A stretch of DNA of 50,513 nt from Vulcanimicrobiota bacterium (GCA_027459845.1 DAIDGS010000118.1:1-50513), one strand, 5' to 3'. Counted from the first letter of the stretch, positions 33,499 through 42,271 are shown. Notes: generated by a model from the sequence alone, not told the origin. Program-made: numbers and translations.

Positions 33499-33555
33499 GA
33501 CCGGCGACTTCGCTTCGGCGGGTGTATCCTCCGCCGATGGCTAAAGCTGGAGGTC

Positions 33556-34530
33556 ATGCGTACGGCAATCGGCGTGGATTTAGGCGGCTCGCACGTGACC
33601 GCCGCGGTCGTTACCGACGATGGCACGATCCATCGGCAGTTCGAGCAAGACCTCGAAGATCTCAAGTTCGAAAAGGTGGTCGACGTCCTAAGCGAGCGGG
33701 TCGGCGCAGCGATCAAGGACGGCGGCTCGGAGGTGGTCGGTATCGGCATCGGATCGCCCGGCAACATCGACGCAAAGTCGGGTGCGGTGCTCTACAGCCC
33801 CAACTTCGGCTGGGAAAACGCGCCGCTGGGTGAGACGCTGCGCAAGCGTTTCAACCTTCCCGTGTACGTGGGCAACGACGCGCGCTGCGCGACCCTGGGT
33901 GAGTATACCTTCGGCATCGGGCGCAACACCAAGGACTTCGTCCTGTTGACGCTGGGCACCGGGATCGGCGGCGGGATCGTCGCCGGCGGCGAACTGGTGC
34001 TGGGCAATCGCTGGGGCGCGGGCGAGGTCGGGCATCATCAAATTCGTCCGAAGGACGGTTTCATCTGCGCGTGCGGTAAGATCGGGTGTTTTGAAGCTCA
34101 GGCATCCGGAACCGGGCTGATCCGCCACGCCATGGCGGTTGCGCCGTCGTTTCCGCGCAGCACGCTGCTGGACGTCGCGCGCGACAAACTGAGCTCGAAA
34201 AAGATTCGCAAAGCGGCCCAGGACGGCGATCGGCACGCGCTCGGCGCGTGGAACAACTACTGTGCCGATCTCGCCATCGGCTTGGCGAACATCATCGCGT
34301 TCGTCAATCCGGAGACGATCGCACTCGGCGGCGGCGTCTCCTCGGCCGGCGACTTCATGCTCGATGCGGTGCGCCCGCAGGTCGACGCGCTCACGACGAT
34401 GGTGCCGAAGGGAACGACCAAGCTGCTGGTGGCCGCGCTGGGCAACAACGCCGGTCAGGCGGGTGCCGCACAGATGGCGTTTCGCGGCGGTCTCTCGGCG
34501 CGCGCGACCGAGGTCGCGCCGGCCGGCTAG
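33556..34530 (+). CDS. ROK-family glucokinase
   Basis: 324 residues from the ATG at 33556, with GGAGG close upstream. ATP motif GVDLGGSHVTAAVV, substrate loop GIGSPGNID, catalytic Asp in YVGNDARCATLGEY, phosphate-2 TLGTGIGGGIVAGGELV, and the ROK zinc motif GEVGHHQ followed by CACGKIGCFEAQASG (C-x-C-G-x-x-G-C-x-E) are all present. It phosphorylates glucose (or a related hexose such as mannose or ManNAc) at C6 in the cytoplasm. The ExGH motif appears as EVGH, as in true sugar kinases. It is alone on its strand. Confidence 0.93.
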   Translation: MRTAIGVDLGGSHVTAAVVTDDGTIHRQFEQDLEDLKFEKVVDVLSERVGAAIKDGGSEVVGIGIGSPGNIDAKSGAVLYSPNFGWENAPLGETLRKRFNLPVYVGNDARCATLGEYTFGIGRNTKDFVLLTLGTGIGGGIVAGGELVLGNRWGAGEVGHHQIRPKDGFICACGKIGCFEAQASGTGLIRHAMAVAPSFPRSTLLDVARDKLSSKKIRKAAQDGDRHALGAWNNYCADLAIGLANIIAFVNPETIALGGGVSSAGDFMLDAVRPQVDALTTMVPKGTTKLLVAALGNNAGQAGAAQMAFRGGLSARATEVAPAG

Positions 34531-34544
34531 CCGCGCGCGGCGAT

Positions 34545-35741
34545 CTAGACGCCGGCTACTTGACGCAGCGCGTGCTGCGGTTCGTCGTCCTGGCCGGGGA
34601 TCGTCGCGGTGTTAGCGATCTGCGCGATCAGCGCCGCGATGCGTCGCGAACTGCGTCGCGGGGCGACCGCCTCCTGATTGCGCCGGATCACCGCCAATCG
34701 CTCGGGCGCGCGAATCAGCGAGCGCACCGCCGCGACGACCTCCGCCGCGCCGTGCAGCGCCACCAAACCCAGGTCGTGCTGCCGGACGAAGTCGACGTTG
34801 CCGCGCTCCTGTCCGGGCACGTAGTCGTACACCACTACCGGAAGCTGTGCGGCGTTGGCCTCGGCGAGCGATCCCGGACCGGCTTTGGTGACCAGCAGGT
34901 CGACGGCGCGGAAATACTCCGGGATCTTGTGGGTGAAGCCGAGCACGTGCAGCCGCGTCGGCAGCGCGAGCGAAAGCTCCTCGAGCTTCTGGCGCATGTG
35001 CTCGTTGCGTCCGCAGACCACCACCAGCTCGACCGGCAGACGTGCGCGCGCGAGCGCCAGCGTGGTCGAGAGCAGCTTACCGCCACCCTCGCCGCCAGCC
35101 ATCAGCATGACGATCGGCGTGCCGCTCGGAAGCCCCAGGTGCGCGCGCAGTTCGTCCTTGGTGCCGACGACATCGTCGAACTTGGGATGAATCGGGTGCC
35201 CCAGCATGCGCAGGCGGGCGCTGGGAACGCCGCGCGAGAGCGCCCGCTGGTACACCTCGCGCGCCGGGACGACCACGGCATCGGCGCCGGTGACCAGCCA
35301 CGATTCGTGCACCTTGCCGAGGTCGGTGATGACCGTCACCACCGGAACGTGCTCCAGATGCGCGTCGGCGCGCGCGCGCAGGGCGGCGTGGTTGAGGAGC
35401 GGGTGGACCGAGACGATGACGTCGGGCTGGTAAGCCAGGAAGAGGTCGCGCAAACGCTCGCGGTAGAGCGGCTCGCAGAAGCGGACGAGCGCGCGGTAGC
35501 GCCGGCGGCCGTTGGTCGCGTAGTAGAGCGCGCCGTAGACCGGTGGCGCGTAGCGTAGCGCCATGCTGTAGCCGAGACCGAGCTGGGTGAGCGGGAAGGC
35601 GCAGTGCGCGGCGACATCGTCGATGCGGTGCTCGAAGCGGGCGGGGGCTTCGATCTCGTCGAGCGCGGCGGTGATCGCATTCGCAGCGCTGCGATGACCG
35701 CCACCGGTATCCGAAATCAGAAAGAGTGCCCGTTTGGTCAA
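34545..35741 (-). CDS. MGDG-synthase-like glycolipid glycosyltransferase (GT28/MurG fold)
   Basis: 398 residues from a TTG fixed by a Shine-Dalgarno site. LISDTGGGHRSAANAITAAL at the N-terminus is the lipid-acceptor loop of the MGDG-synthase domain. VSVHPLLNHAALRARAD and VTVITDLGKVHESWL follow. The C-terminal half has MLMAGGEGGG, VVVCGRNEHMRQKL and TKAGPGSLAEANAAQLPVVV, the nucleotide-sugar site of GT28. It should move a sugar from a UDP-sugar to diacylglycerol or a similar lipid at the membrane. It lies 13 bp after the fatty-acid-hydroxylase-like gene, so membrane-lipid tailoring is a likely shared theme. Confidence 0.88.
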   Translation of the reverse strand: MTKRALFLISDTGGGHRSAANAITAALDEIEAPARFEHRIDDVAAHCAFPLTQLGLGYSMALRYAPPVYGALYYATNGRRRYRALVRFCEPLYRERLRDLFLAYQPDVIVSVHPLLNHAALRARADAHLEHVPVVTVITDLGKVHESWLVTGADAVVVPAREVYQRALSRGVPSARLRMLGHPIHPKFDDVVGTKDELRAHLGLPSGTPIVMLMAGGEGGGKLLSTTLALARARLPVELVVVCGRNEHMRQKLEELSLALPTRLHVLGFTHKIPEYFRAVDLLVTKAGPGSLAEANAAQLPVVVYDYVPGQERGNVDFVRQHDLGLVALHGAAEVVAAVRSLIRAPERLAVIRRNQEAVAPRRSSRRIAALIAQIANTATIPGQDDEPQHALRQVAGV

Positions 35742-35747
35742 ATTGTG

Positions 35748-35753
35748 CTCTCC
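35748..35753 (-). promoter_or_regulatory. Shine-Dalgarno site fixing the TTG start of the glycosyltransferase
   Basis: GGAGAG on the minus strand ends 6 nt before the TTG at 35741. The open frame continues upstream into the hydroxylase gene, so this site decides the start. Confidence 0.7.
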
Positions 35754-35754
35754 G

Positions 35755-36297
35755 TTAGGCGCGTACCGGGTCCCGATTGCCGGAAACTCGACCGGCGGCA
35801 TTGCGCGCGCGCCGGCTAGTAGGGGCAAGCTTGGCCAGGATAGCCCGCGCGGGGGCATCGTAGAAGCGAAAAATGTCGCCAAACTCGATATCGGGGTTTC
35901 GGTGGTGGCCGTCGTGGTCCTCGGGGAGCACGATCCACAGGCGGTGCAGGACCCGGGCCAGCGCCGGTGGGGTGCGCCAGCCGAGTTCCGTGGTGTGGCG
36001 CCACCAGACGTGAAGCTGGCCTAGGGCCAGGCCGAGCAGCGTCCCCCAGGGCGAGAGGTGCCAGGTCGCCGCGGCGACCGCCAGATAGGGCAAGGCGCCC
36101 AGAAAGCCGTCGAGCAGGACCCCGCGGTCGCGTGAGAGGACGGCGTGATCCCAGTAGGACCGGCGGCGATCGTGATGGGTGCGCAGGTGCAACCGCATCC
36201 AGAGATGCGCCGGAACGTGATACAGAAAGGTCGAGCCGAAATCGCCGAGCACCAGTACCATCGCGGCCGCGCCGAACGCATCGATCGCTTGCATCAT
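35755..36297 (-). CDS. Short fatty-acid-hydroxylase / sterol-desaturase-like membrane protein
   Basis: 180 residues, shorter than most of the family (often 200-300). The three di-iron His boxes are visible: H27-VPA-H31, H37-LRT-H41-H42 and H128-DG-H131-H132, with further His at 96, 101 and 118. Hydrophobic stretches lie between them (about 10-28, 65-80, 84-96). Family members hydroxylate or desaturate acyl chains, sterols or carotenoids in the membrane using oxygen. It is followed by the glycolipid glycosyltransferase. The start ATG at 36297 overlaps the proposed start of the divergent lytic transglycosylase. The lipid substrate is unknown. Confidence 0.8.
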   Translation of the reverse strand: MMQAIDAFGAAAMVLVLGDFGSTFLYHVPAHLWMRLHLRTHHDRRRSYWDHAVLSRDRGVLLDGFLGALPYLAVAAATWHLSPWGTLLGLALGQLHVWWRHTTELGWRTPPALARVLHRLWIVLPEDHDGHHRNPDIEFGDIFRFYDAPARAILAKLAPTSRRARNAAGRVSGNRDPVRA

Positions 36298-37002
36298 GTC
36301 GCGTTACTCCTGGGCTGCATCGTTGCGGTGTGCTTGCCGTGCGGATGCGCGGCGTCCTTCTTCAGCGGCGCCACGGCGCGGCATTTTCAGCCGCGTCGCG
36401 TACGCCTGCGTGAACTTCATAATGCGCTCTTAAGTTGGCCGGCGATGCCAGCGTTTGAATCGCTGGACGGCGCGACGCTGCTCTACGACGGTCCGCCGAC
36501 GCGTTCGCGCCAGCTCGCGGTGACCAAAGCCATCCTGCACACCAATCCGCGCATCGAGGCGGCCGGCGCGCTGCTGCTGGCCGGTGCGACCGCGCAGGCA
36601 GCGCGGGCGAACGCCCTGCCGGTTGAGTTCCTGGCGGCGACGTTGTTGCAAGAGTCGGCTTACGATCCGCGTGCCGTCTCGTCGGCCGGCGCGATCGGAA
36701 TCGCGCAGTTCATGCCGGCGACGGCAGCGGCGAACGGCGTCGACCCGACCGATCCGCTCGACGCAATTCGCGGCGCCGCCGCACTGCTGGCGTCGTACGT
36801 CGACGCCTACCGGCGCAGCTCGGCGCAACCCTACGCGTTGGCACTGGCGGCCTACAACGCCGGGCCCGGTGCGGTGGCGCGTTACGGCGGCATTCCACCG
36901 TATCCGCAGACGCAGCAGTACGTGGCGCTCATCACCGACCGGTGGGCGCAAATCGCATCGTACGAGGCAAGCGCCGCGCCGGTGCAGAAGCCGCCGCGAT
37001 GA
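36289..37002 (+). CDS. Lytic transglycosylase (SLT domain), exported
   Basis: 237 residues if started at the TTG at 36289. That choice gives a signal peptide (HHVALLLGCIVAVCLPCGCA), which the enzyme needs. The ATG at 36445 would give a 185-residue form without one. LLQESAYDPRAVSSAGAIGIAQFMPATA holds catalytic Glu122, and ALAAYNAGPGAVARYGGIPPYP is the second SLT motif. The enzyme cuts the MurNAc-GlcNAc bond of peptidoglycan, leaving 1,6-anhydro ends. It overlaps a lipoprotein gene by 4 nt. No Shine-Dalgarno site is clear for either start, so the N-terminus is uncertain. Confidence 0.82.
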   Translation: MHHVALLLGCIVAVCLPCGCAASFFSGATARHFQPRRVRLRELHNALLSWPAMPAFESLDGATLLYDGPPTRSRQLAVTKAILHTNPRIEAAGALLLAGATAQAARANALPVEFLAATLLQESAYDPRAVSSAGAIGIAQFMPATAAANGVDPTDPLDAIRGAAALLASYVDAYRRSSAQPYALALAAYNAGPGAVARYGGIPPYPQTQQYVALITDRWAQIASYEASAAPVQKPPR

Positions 37003-37484
37003 CGCTTTCCAAGTGCGCTGCGCTCCTGGCGGCGGCCGCCGTCGCGCTGGCCGGATGCGCGAACTTGACCAAGAGCCCGGCGCAGGGGTTGACCTTCAAA
37101 CCGCCGGCCGGCTGGACCGCCTCACCCGGCATCTTCGGCGTCACGCAGATTTGGGTCTCGCCCAAGACCGCGGCTGGAACGCAGGAACTGCTGCTGCTCA
37201 AGCTCCCGGTCGTCGCCACCTCCCGCGACATCATCGACCAAGGGCAGTTCCAGAACGCGCATATCCAAGTGCGCCGGCAGGTGAAGATCTGCGGCAACGA
37301 CTCGGCGACCTACGTGCAGTTCAACGCGACCGCGCGCAGTCAGCGCCAAGACGTCGAAGGCGAAACGGTCATGACGGCGCGCAACGGTAAGACGCTGGTC
37401 GCGATGTACATCCGCCCGCTCGGTGCCAAGGCCGACCCACAGGTCGCCGCCTCGATCTACCAGCTCTGTCCGGCGAAATCGTAG
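36999..37484 (+). CDS. Predicted lipoprotein, unknown function
   Basis: 161 residues, ATG overlapping the transglycosylase stop. The lipobox ends at C20 (AAVALAGC). The mature part begins NLTKSPAQGLTFKPPAGWTA and contains QIWVSPK, LLLLKLPVV and ICGNDSATYVQFNATARS, a beta-rich pattern like PsbP- or DUF1795-type periplasmic domains, though I cannot confirm that. C111-like and C157-like Cys could pair. It may help the transglycosylase at the envelope. Confidence 0.7.
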   Translation: MTLSKCAALLAAAAVALAGCANLTKSPAQGLTFKPPAGWTASPGIFGVTQIWVSPKTAAGTQELLLLKLPVVATSRDIIDQGQFQNAHIQVRRQVKICGNDSATYVQFNATARSQRQDVEGETVMTARNGKTLVAMYIRPLGAKADPQVAASIYQLCPAKS

Positions 37485-37497
37485 CAGCGCGCGCGGC

Positions 37498-38931
37498 GTG
37501 ATTCGCCAGCTCTTCGCGCGCCAGCCGCTCGGCTGGACCTCGTCGGAGGCCGACGGACCGTCGCTGCGACGGTGTTTGCGCTGGCCCGCGCTCACCGCGA
37601 TTGGGCTGGGCACGATGCTGGGCGGCATCTTTCCGACGCTCGGGGCGGGCGCGCACGTCGCCGGCCCGGCCGTCGTTTTGGCCTACGTGATCTCGGGGTT
37701 GGTGAGCGTCTGCGTTGCGCTCTGTTACGCCGAGTTCGCGTCGATGGTGCCGGTGGCCGGGAGCGCGTACACCTACGCCTATGCCACGCTCGGCGAGTTG
37801 GTCGCGTGGGTGATCGGCTGGGATCTGATCTTGGAGTACGGCATCTCGCTCGCGCCCACCGCCTCGTCGCTCTCCGACTACTTTCAACACGTGCTGGCGC
37901 AGGCGCACATCGTGCTTCCGCTCTGGGCGCAAACCGCTCACCTGGCCGGCACCCACACCCAGGTCGACGTGATCGCCGCGCTGCTTACGCTCGGCGTTGC
38001 GGTGGTCGTCGCCGTGGGTATTCGCGAGTCGACCAGCGTCAACACGACGCTGGTCATCCTGCAAGTGCTGGCGATGCTGGTCTTCGTGGTGGCCGTCGCC
38101 GGTGCGATCCACCCGGCTTACTTCCACCCGTTCGCACCGCAAGGCTGGCACGGAATCTTTGCCAGTACCGCGCTGGTGTTTTTCGCCTACATCGGCTTCG
38201 ACACGGTGACCGTCGCTTCCGAAGAGGCCGAGCGGCCCGAGCGCAACGTGCCGATCGGAATCTTGCTGGCGCTCGGGATCGGCGGACTGCTCTACGTCGG
38301 GTTGGCGATCTGTACGGTCGGCGTGATGCCGTACGCGCGCCTTTCGGATGGTGCCGCGATGCTGGACGCGCTGACCGCGGTCACGCACAATCCGGCGCTC
38401 TACCTCATCGTGGCGCTGGGCGGCATCGCCGGTAACGCCACCGTCATGCTGACGTCGCTGCTCGGTCAGGTGCGGATATTCTACGTGATGGCGCGCGATC
38501 GCATGCTGCCGCCGGGCGTGGCGCGCGTGCACCGCGTCTACCGAACGCCCGCCCGGATGACGATGCTCACCGGCGGGATCGTCGCCGTCCTCGCGGCCGT
38601 GCTGCCGTTGACCGATCTCTTGCTGCTGGTCAACATCGGAACGCTGGCCGCCTTCGCGATCGTCTGCATCGGGGTGCTGGTGCTGCGCTTCGTGAACCCG
38701 CACGCGCAGCGTCCGTTTCGCGCGCCGCTGATCCCGATGTTCTCGATCGCCGGAGCGGCCGTCTGCCTCTACCTCATCACCCAACTGCAGCCGGCGACCT
38801 GGATTCGCTATGGCGTATGGTTCGCAATCGGCATCGGCGTTTACGCGATTTACGGATTCTGGCACTCGCGGCTGCGCACCGGGGTCGCGCCGCCCGACGC
38901 GGGCGCGGACGAATCGATCGAAACCGTCTGA
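37498..38931 (+). CDS. APC-superfamily amino-acid permease
   Basis: 477 residues from a GTG 13 bp after the lipoprotein gene, with about 12-14 helices. AIGLGTMLGGIFPTLGAGA is the first-helix substrate loop, altered from the usual GIGAIIGTGIF (here GLGTMLGGIFP). ALCYAEFASMVPVAGSAYTY, VFFAYIGFDTVTVASEEAER and NATVMLTSLLGQVRIFYVMA are CAT-branch signatures. It is related to the permease at 9532 but clearly different in the binding loop. It lies 53 bp upstream of egtD on the same strand, so histidine or another amino acid used by EgtD is a possible substrate. That is an inference from position. Confidence 0.9.
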   Translation: MIRQLFARQPLGWTSSEADGPSLRRCLRWPALTAIGLGTMLGGIFPTLGAGAHVAGPAVVLAYVISGLVSVCVALCYAEFASMVPVAGSAYTYAYATLGELVAWVIGWDLILEYGISLAPTASSLSDYFQHVLAQAHIVLPLWAQTAHLAGTHTQVDVIAALLTLGVAVVVAVGIRESTSVNTTLVILQVLAMLVFVVAVAGAIHPAYFHPFAPQGWHGIFASTALVFFAYIGFDTVTVASEEAERPERNVPIGILLALGIGGLLYVGLAICTVGVMPYARLSDGAAMLDALTAVTHNPALYLIVALGGIAGNATVMLTSLLGQVRIFYVMARDRMLPPGVARVHRVYRTPARMTMLTGGIVAVLAAVLPLTDLLLLVNIGTLAAFAIVCIGVLVLRFVNPHAQRPFRAPLIPMFSIAGAAVCLYLITQLQPATWIRYGVWFAIGIGVYAIYGFWHSRLRTGVAPPDAGADESIETV

Positions 38932-38984
38932 GCGGTTCGGGCGTTAAGGGGGTATCCACGCTCTGGGCAACCAGGAAGGCGTTC

Positions 38985-39986
38985 ATGCAACCGAGCCTCA
39001 CGCGCATCCGCGACCGCTTCGACATCGTCGAGGTGCCACTCATCGATGGCAAGCCGACGCTGGGAGCGGAAGTCGCTGCGGGCTTGCGCGGCAGCCCGAA
39101 AAGTCTCCCCTCGAAGCTGCTCTACGACGATGTCGGCTCGGCGCTCTTCGACGCAATCACGCGCCTGCCCGAGTACTACCTGACGCGCGCCGAGAGCGAG
39201 ATTCTGCGCGAATCCGGGTGGGAGATCGTGCGGGCCCTCGATGGGCCGGTCGCACTGCTCGAACTCGGCAGCGGGAGCGCCGTCAAGACGCGCATCCTGA
39301 TCGAAGAAGCGTTGCGCGCGCAGCGGCAGGTGCGCTACAGCCCGATCGACATCTCGGCCGACGCCCTGCGCGCGTCGTCGCACGCGCTGGTAGAGTCGTA
39401 CCACGATCTGGCGATTACCGCGTACGCCGGAGACTACTTCGACGTGCTCGGATCGGGCATGCTGCAACGGGACGGCCGAACGCTCGCGATGCTAATGGGA
39501 TCGAATATCGGTAACTACGAGCCCGGTGCGGCCGCGCGCTTGATGCGTTTGCTCGCGGGTGCGCTGCGCCCCGGCGACGGGCTGCTGTTGGGCAGCGATC
39601 TGAAAAAGGATGCTGCAACGCTCGAGCGCGCCTACGACGATGCCATCGGGCTGACGGCTGCCTTCGAGCGCAACGCGATCGCACGCTTGAACCGCGAGTT
39701 TGGCGGCGGCACCGATCCACGCGCGTTCGCGCACCTCGCGCGCTACGATGCGCAACGCGGCTCGGTCGACTCGTTTCTCGTCGCGCAGCACGACCTGCGC
39801 CTCGAACTCGCCGAGATCGGCGTCTATGCCGATGTCGCCTGCGGCGAGCGCATCCACGTGGAGTCGTCGTACAAGTTCTCCGACGCGCAGATCGCGCAGC
39901 TCGGTAGCGCGGCGGGGCTCGAACGCGTGCGCACCTGGCACGATCGCCTGGCGCAGTTCAGCGTCGATCTGTTCGTCAGGCGCTAG
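38985..39986 (+). CDS. egtD: L-histidine N-alpha-methyltransferase (EgtD-like)
   Basis: 333 residues from an ATG with AGGAAGG 5 nt upstream. PSKLLYDDVGSALFDAITRLPEYYLTR (shortened here: YDDVGSALFDAI and LPEYYLTRAE) is the EgtD N-terminal signature. LLELGSGSAVKTRILIEEAL binds SAM, YSPIDISADALR follows, and MGSNIGNYEPGAAARLMRLL is the family motif near the amino-acid site. EgtD adds three methyl groups to histidine to give hercynine, the first step to ergothioneine. The next enzyme, EgtB, and EgtC/E are not in this window. Its tail overlaps the end of a betaine-type ABC permease gene by 11 bp. Confidence 0.9.
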   Translation: MQPSLTRIRDRFDIVEVPLIDGKPTLGAEVAAGLRGSPKSLPSKLLYDDVGSALFDAITRLPEYYLTRAESEILRESGWEIVRALDGPVALLELGSGSAVKTRILIEEALRAQRQVRYSPIDISADALRASSHALVESYHDLAITAYAGDYFDVLGSGMLQRDGRTLAMLMGSNIGNYEPGAAARLMRLLAGALRPGDGLLLGSDLKKDAATLERAYDDAIGLTAAFERNAIARLNREFGGGTDPRAFAHLARYDAQRGSVDSFLVAQHDLRLELAEIGVYADVACGERIHVESSYKFSDAQIAQLGSAAGLERVRTWHDRLAQFSVDLFVRR

Positions 39987-40605
39987 CGCGGCCGCCCGGG
40001 AAGCTGCGCGCCTCGAGCAGGCGGAAGCCGCCGTCGACCAGGATCGCAAGCGCGGCGATGGCCAGTGAACCGGCCACGACCATCGACTGGTTGTGAAGCG
40101 TGAGGCCGTTGAAGATCAGAACGCCCAGACCGCTGCCGCCGACGTATCCGGCCAGCGTCGCGATCGCAATCATGGCGATGGCGGCGACGCGCACGCCGCC
40201 GAGCATCACCCCGAGCGCCTGCGGCAGCTCGACGCGCACCAGCGTTTGACGTGCCGACATGCCCAGGCCGCGAGCGGCATCGATTTGCGCGCGGTCGACG
40301 CCGTTGATGCCCACGACCACGTTGCGCACCAACATGAACTGCGCGTAGGCGACCAGCGCGATGAAGACCGGTCCGTCGCCTAGGCCGAAGAAGCGCACGA
40401 GGACGGCCAACAGCGCGAGACTCGGGATCGTATAGACGACGCCGAAGCCCCCGAGCAGCCAGGCGCCGAGCCGGGGTCGCCGCGCGGCCGCAACGCCGAG
40501 CGGCAGGGCGACGGCACCGGCCGCGATCAGCGCGAGCGCGACCAGCGCGACGTGCGCGCCGGCCAAAGCCAGGACGCGCGCGAGGTGGGTGTGGAGGTAG
40601 CTCAT
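39976..40605 (-). CDS. Betaine-type ABC transporter permease (OpuBB/ProW-like)
   Basis: 209 residues with about six helices. FGVVYTIPSLALLAVLVRFF, VAYAQFMLVRNVVVGINGVD, DAARGLGMSARQTLVRVELP (EAA loop that docks the ATPase) and AIATLAGYVGGSGLGVLIFNGL are the OpuB/OpuC permease signatures. It forms the membrane path with the second permease of the operon (42268). It is the last gene of the operon and overlaps the ATPase gene by 4 nt. It is convergent with egtD. Confidence 0.9.
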   Translation of the reverse strand: MSYLHTHLARVLALAGAHVALVALALIAAGAVALPLGVAAARRPRLGAWLLGGFGVVYTIPSLALLAVLVRFFGLGDGPVFIALVAYAQFMLVRNVVVGINGVDRAQIDAARGLGMSARQTLVRVELPQALGVMLGGVRVAAIAMIAIATLAGYVGGSGLGVLIFNGLTLHNQSMVVAGSLAIAALAILVDGGFRLLEARSFPGGRASA

Positions 40606-41399
40606 CGCGATCCGCGCAGCGCCGAACGCGCGTGCTCGAAGTAGGCGCGGTCGATCGGGTCGTCGGCGCGCAGCAGCGCGCGCACGTATGGGCTCGCGGG
40701 CGCTTCGAGCAGTTCCTCGACGGTGCCCTGCCCTTCGATGCGTCCGTCGCGCATCACCACCAGCCGATCGGCCAGCCGCAGCGCCTCCTCGACGTCGTGG
40801 GTCACGAACAGCGTCGTCGTGCCCAGACGCGCGACGATGTCGATCAGCTCGCGTTGCAGTTCGGTGCGCACGATGGCGTCGACCGCGCCGAAGGGTTCGT
40901 CCATGAGCAACACGCGCGGCTCGGCCGCCAGCGCGCGCGCGACGCCGACGCGCTGCGCCTCGCCGCCCGAGAGCGCGCGCGGAAAGCGATCGCGGTAGCG
41001 CGCCGGATCGAGGCGAACCAGCGCCAGGAGCTCGTCGACGCGCGCCGCGATGCGCGCCGGTTCCCAGCCGAGCAGACTCGGGACGACCGCGACGTTCCGC
41101 GCCACCGACATGTGCGCGAACAGGCCGACGGCTTGGATGGCGTAGCCGATGCCGCGACGCAGCGTGACCGGATCGGTTGCCGCCACATCGGCACCGTCGA
41201 GTTCGATCCGGCCGCGCGCCAGCGCCACCAGGCGGTTGACGGTGCGCAGCAGCGTCGACTTGCCGCACCCCGAGGGCCCCAGCAAAACGACGAACTCGCC
41301 GGGTGCGACGTCGAGATCGATCTCCGCAATCGCATCGCGATCGGCGCCCGGATAGCGCGCGCTGGCCGCGACGAAGCGTAGCGCGGCGCCGCCGTTCAT
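40602..41399 (-). CDS. Betaine-type ABC transporter ATP-binding protein
   Basis: 265 residues. Walker A GPSGCGKSTLLRTVN, Q-loop AIQAVGLFAHMSV, signature LSGGEAQRVGVARALA, Walker B VLLMDEPFGAVDAI and switch His in LFVTHDVEEAL are all intact. The IGYAIQAVGLFPHM-type sequence (here LFAHM) is typical of the OpuCA/ProV group. It lacks the long C-terminal CBS pair of osmosensing OpuCA/OpuAA, so it may not sense ionic strength. It powers import by the two permeases and overlaps genes on both sides by 4 nt. Confidence 0.93.
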   Translation of the reverse strand: MNGGAALRFVAASARYPGADRDAIAEIDLDVAPGEFVVLLGPSGCGKSTLLRTVNRLVALARGRIELDGADVAATDPVTLRRGIGYAIQAVGLFAHMSVARNVAVVPSLLGWEPARIAARVDELLALVRLDPARYRDRFPRALSGGEAQRVGVARALAAEPRVLLMDEPFGAVDAIVRTELQRELIDIVARLGTTTLFVTHDVEEALRLADRLVVMRDGRIEGQGTVEELLEAPASPYVRALLRADDPIDRAYFEHARSALRGSR

Positions 41400-42271
41400 C
41401 GCGTGCCGTGCAGGAAGACGCGGGCGACGTCGGCCGGGTCGGCGCCGCCCTCGACTTCGGCGTTCATCCGGCGGATCGTCGCATCGGTGATCGCCGGCGC
41501 GATCGCATCCAGCGCGCTGCGAACGCCCGGATGCGCGATCAGGGTCGCGGCGCGAACCACCGGCGCGACGTTGTAGGCAGGCCAGAAGTGTTTGTCGTCG
41601 CGCAGCACCACCAGCCGGTGGCGCACGATCGCGCCGTCGGTGGAGAAGGCCGTGGCGACGTCGGCGTGACCGTCGAGCAGGGCTTTGTATTTCAGCGCGA
41701 TGTCGTAGGTGCGCACCGACGCGAAGTGAAAGCCGCCGTAGAACTTCTGGAGGCCGGGCAGGCCGTCGGGCCGCACCAAGAACTCCTGAATCGTGGCGAG
41801 GCGGAGCTGTGGCGCTTGCCGCGCGGCCTGCGAGAGCGTCGTGAGGTTGCGCTTGCGGGCGATTGCCGCGGTGGTCGCCAGCGCCTGCGAATCGTTCATC
41901 GGCGAGCGCGCCAACCATATCAGTTGGTAGCGCTCGGCGAAAGCGCGCGCTACCGTTGCGTACAGGGTCGCCGAATCGCGAATCGGAGCCAGGTGCAGCA
42001 CGTTGATGAGCGCGGTGCCGGTATACTCGGGATAGAGATCGATGTCGCCGCGCCGGATCGCGGCCATCGCGATTTCGGTCGACCCTAGATTGAAGCGGCG
42101 TTGCACCGCAACGTGCGCGCGCTCGAGCGCCTGCGCGTAGATCTCGGCGATCACGATCGACTCGGTGAAGTTCTTGGAGCCGACGCGCACCGCGTCGCCG
42201 GGCGCGCAGCGTGCGAGCGCGATCGGCGCGCCGAGCAGCGCGAGCATCCGGCCGCGCGTGAGCGCGGTCAT
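41396..42271 (-). CDS. Betaine-type ABC transporter substrate-binding protein (OpuBC/OsmF-like)
   Basis: 291 residues. The N-terminus is hydrophobic (MLALLGAPIALARC) with a Cys at about 22, but the residue before it is Arg, so lipidation is doubtful. VGSKNFTESIVIAEIYAQAL is the family start, and LGSTEIAMAAIRRGDIDLYP followed by EYTGT is the hinge and ligand region. Members bind quaternary amines such as glycine betaine, choline, carnitine, or ergothioneine (EgtU). The ligand cannot be read without modelling the pocket. The gene beside it on the other strand is egtD, whose product hercynine is a betaine. Confidence 0.9.
   Translation of the reverse strand: MTALTRGRMLALLGAPIALARCAPGDAVRVGSKNFTESIVIAEIYAQALERAHVAVQRRFNLGSTEIAMAAIRRGDIDLYPEYTGTALINVLHLAPIRDSATLYATVARAFAERYQLIWLARSPMNDSQALATTAAIARKRNLTTLSQAARQAPQLRLATIQEFLVRPDGLPGLQKFYGGFHFASVRTYDIALKYKALLDGHADVATAFSTDGAIVRHRLVVLRDDKHFWPAYNVAPVVRAATLIAHPGVRSALDAIAPAITDATIRRMNAEVEGGADPADVARVFLHGTR

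Noticed and set aside
34522-34556. Inverted repeat (GCCGGC at 34522 and 34551) around CCGCGCGCGG between convergent genes
   Set aside because: GCCGGC is itself palindromic and very common at this GC content. The arms are short and no T-run follows.
37369-38865. 498-codon minus-strand open frame
   Set aside because: Antisense to the APC permease. Its translation is rich in Arg, Asp, His and Gln with no hydrophobic or conserved segments.
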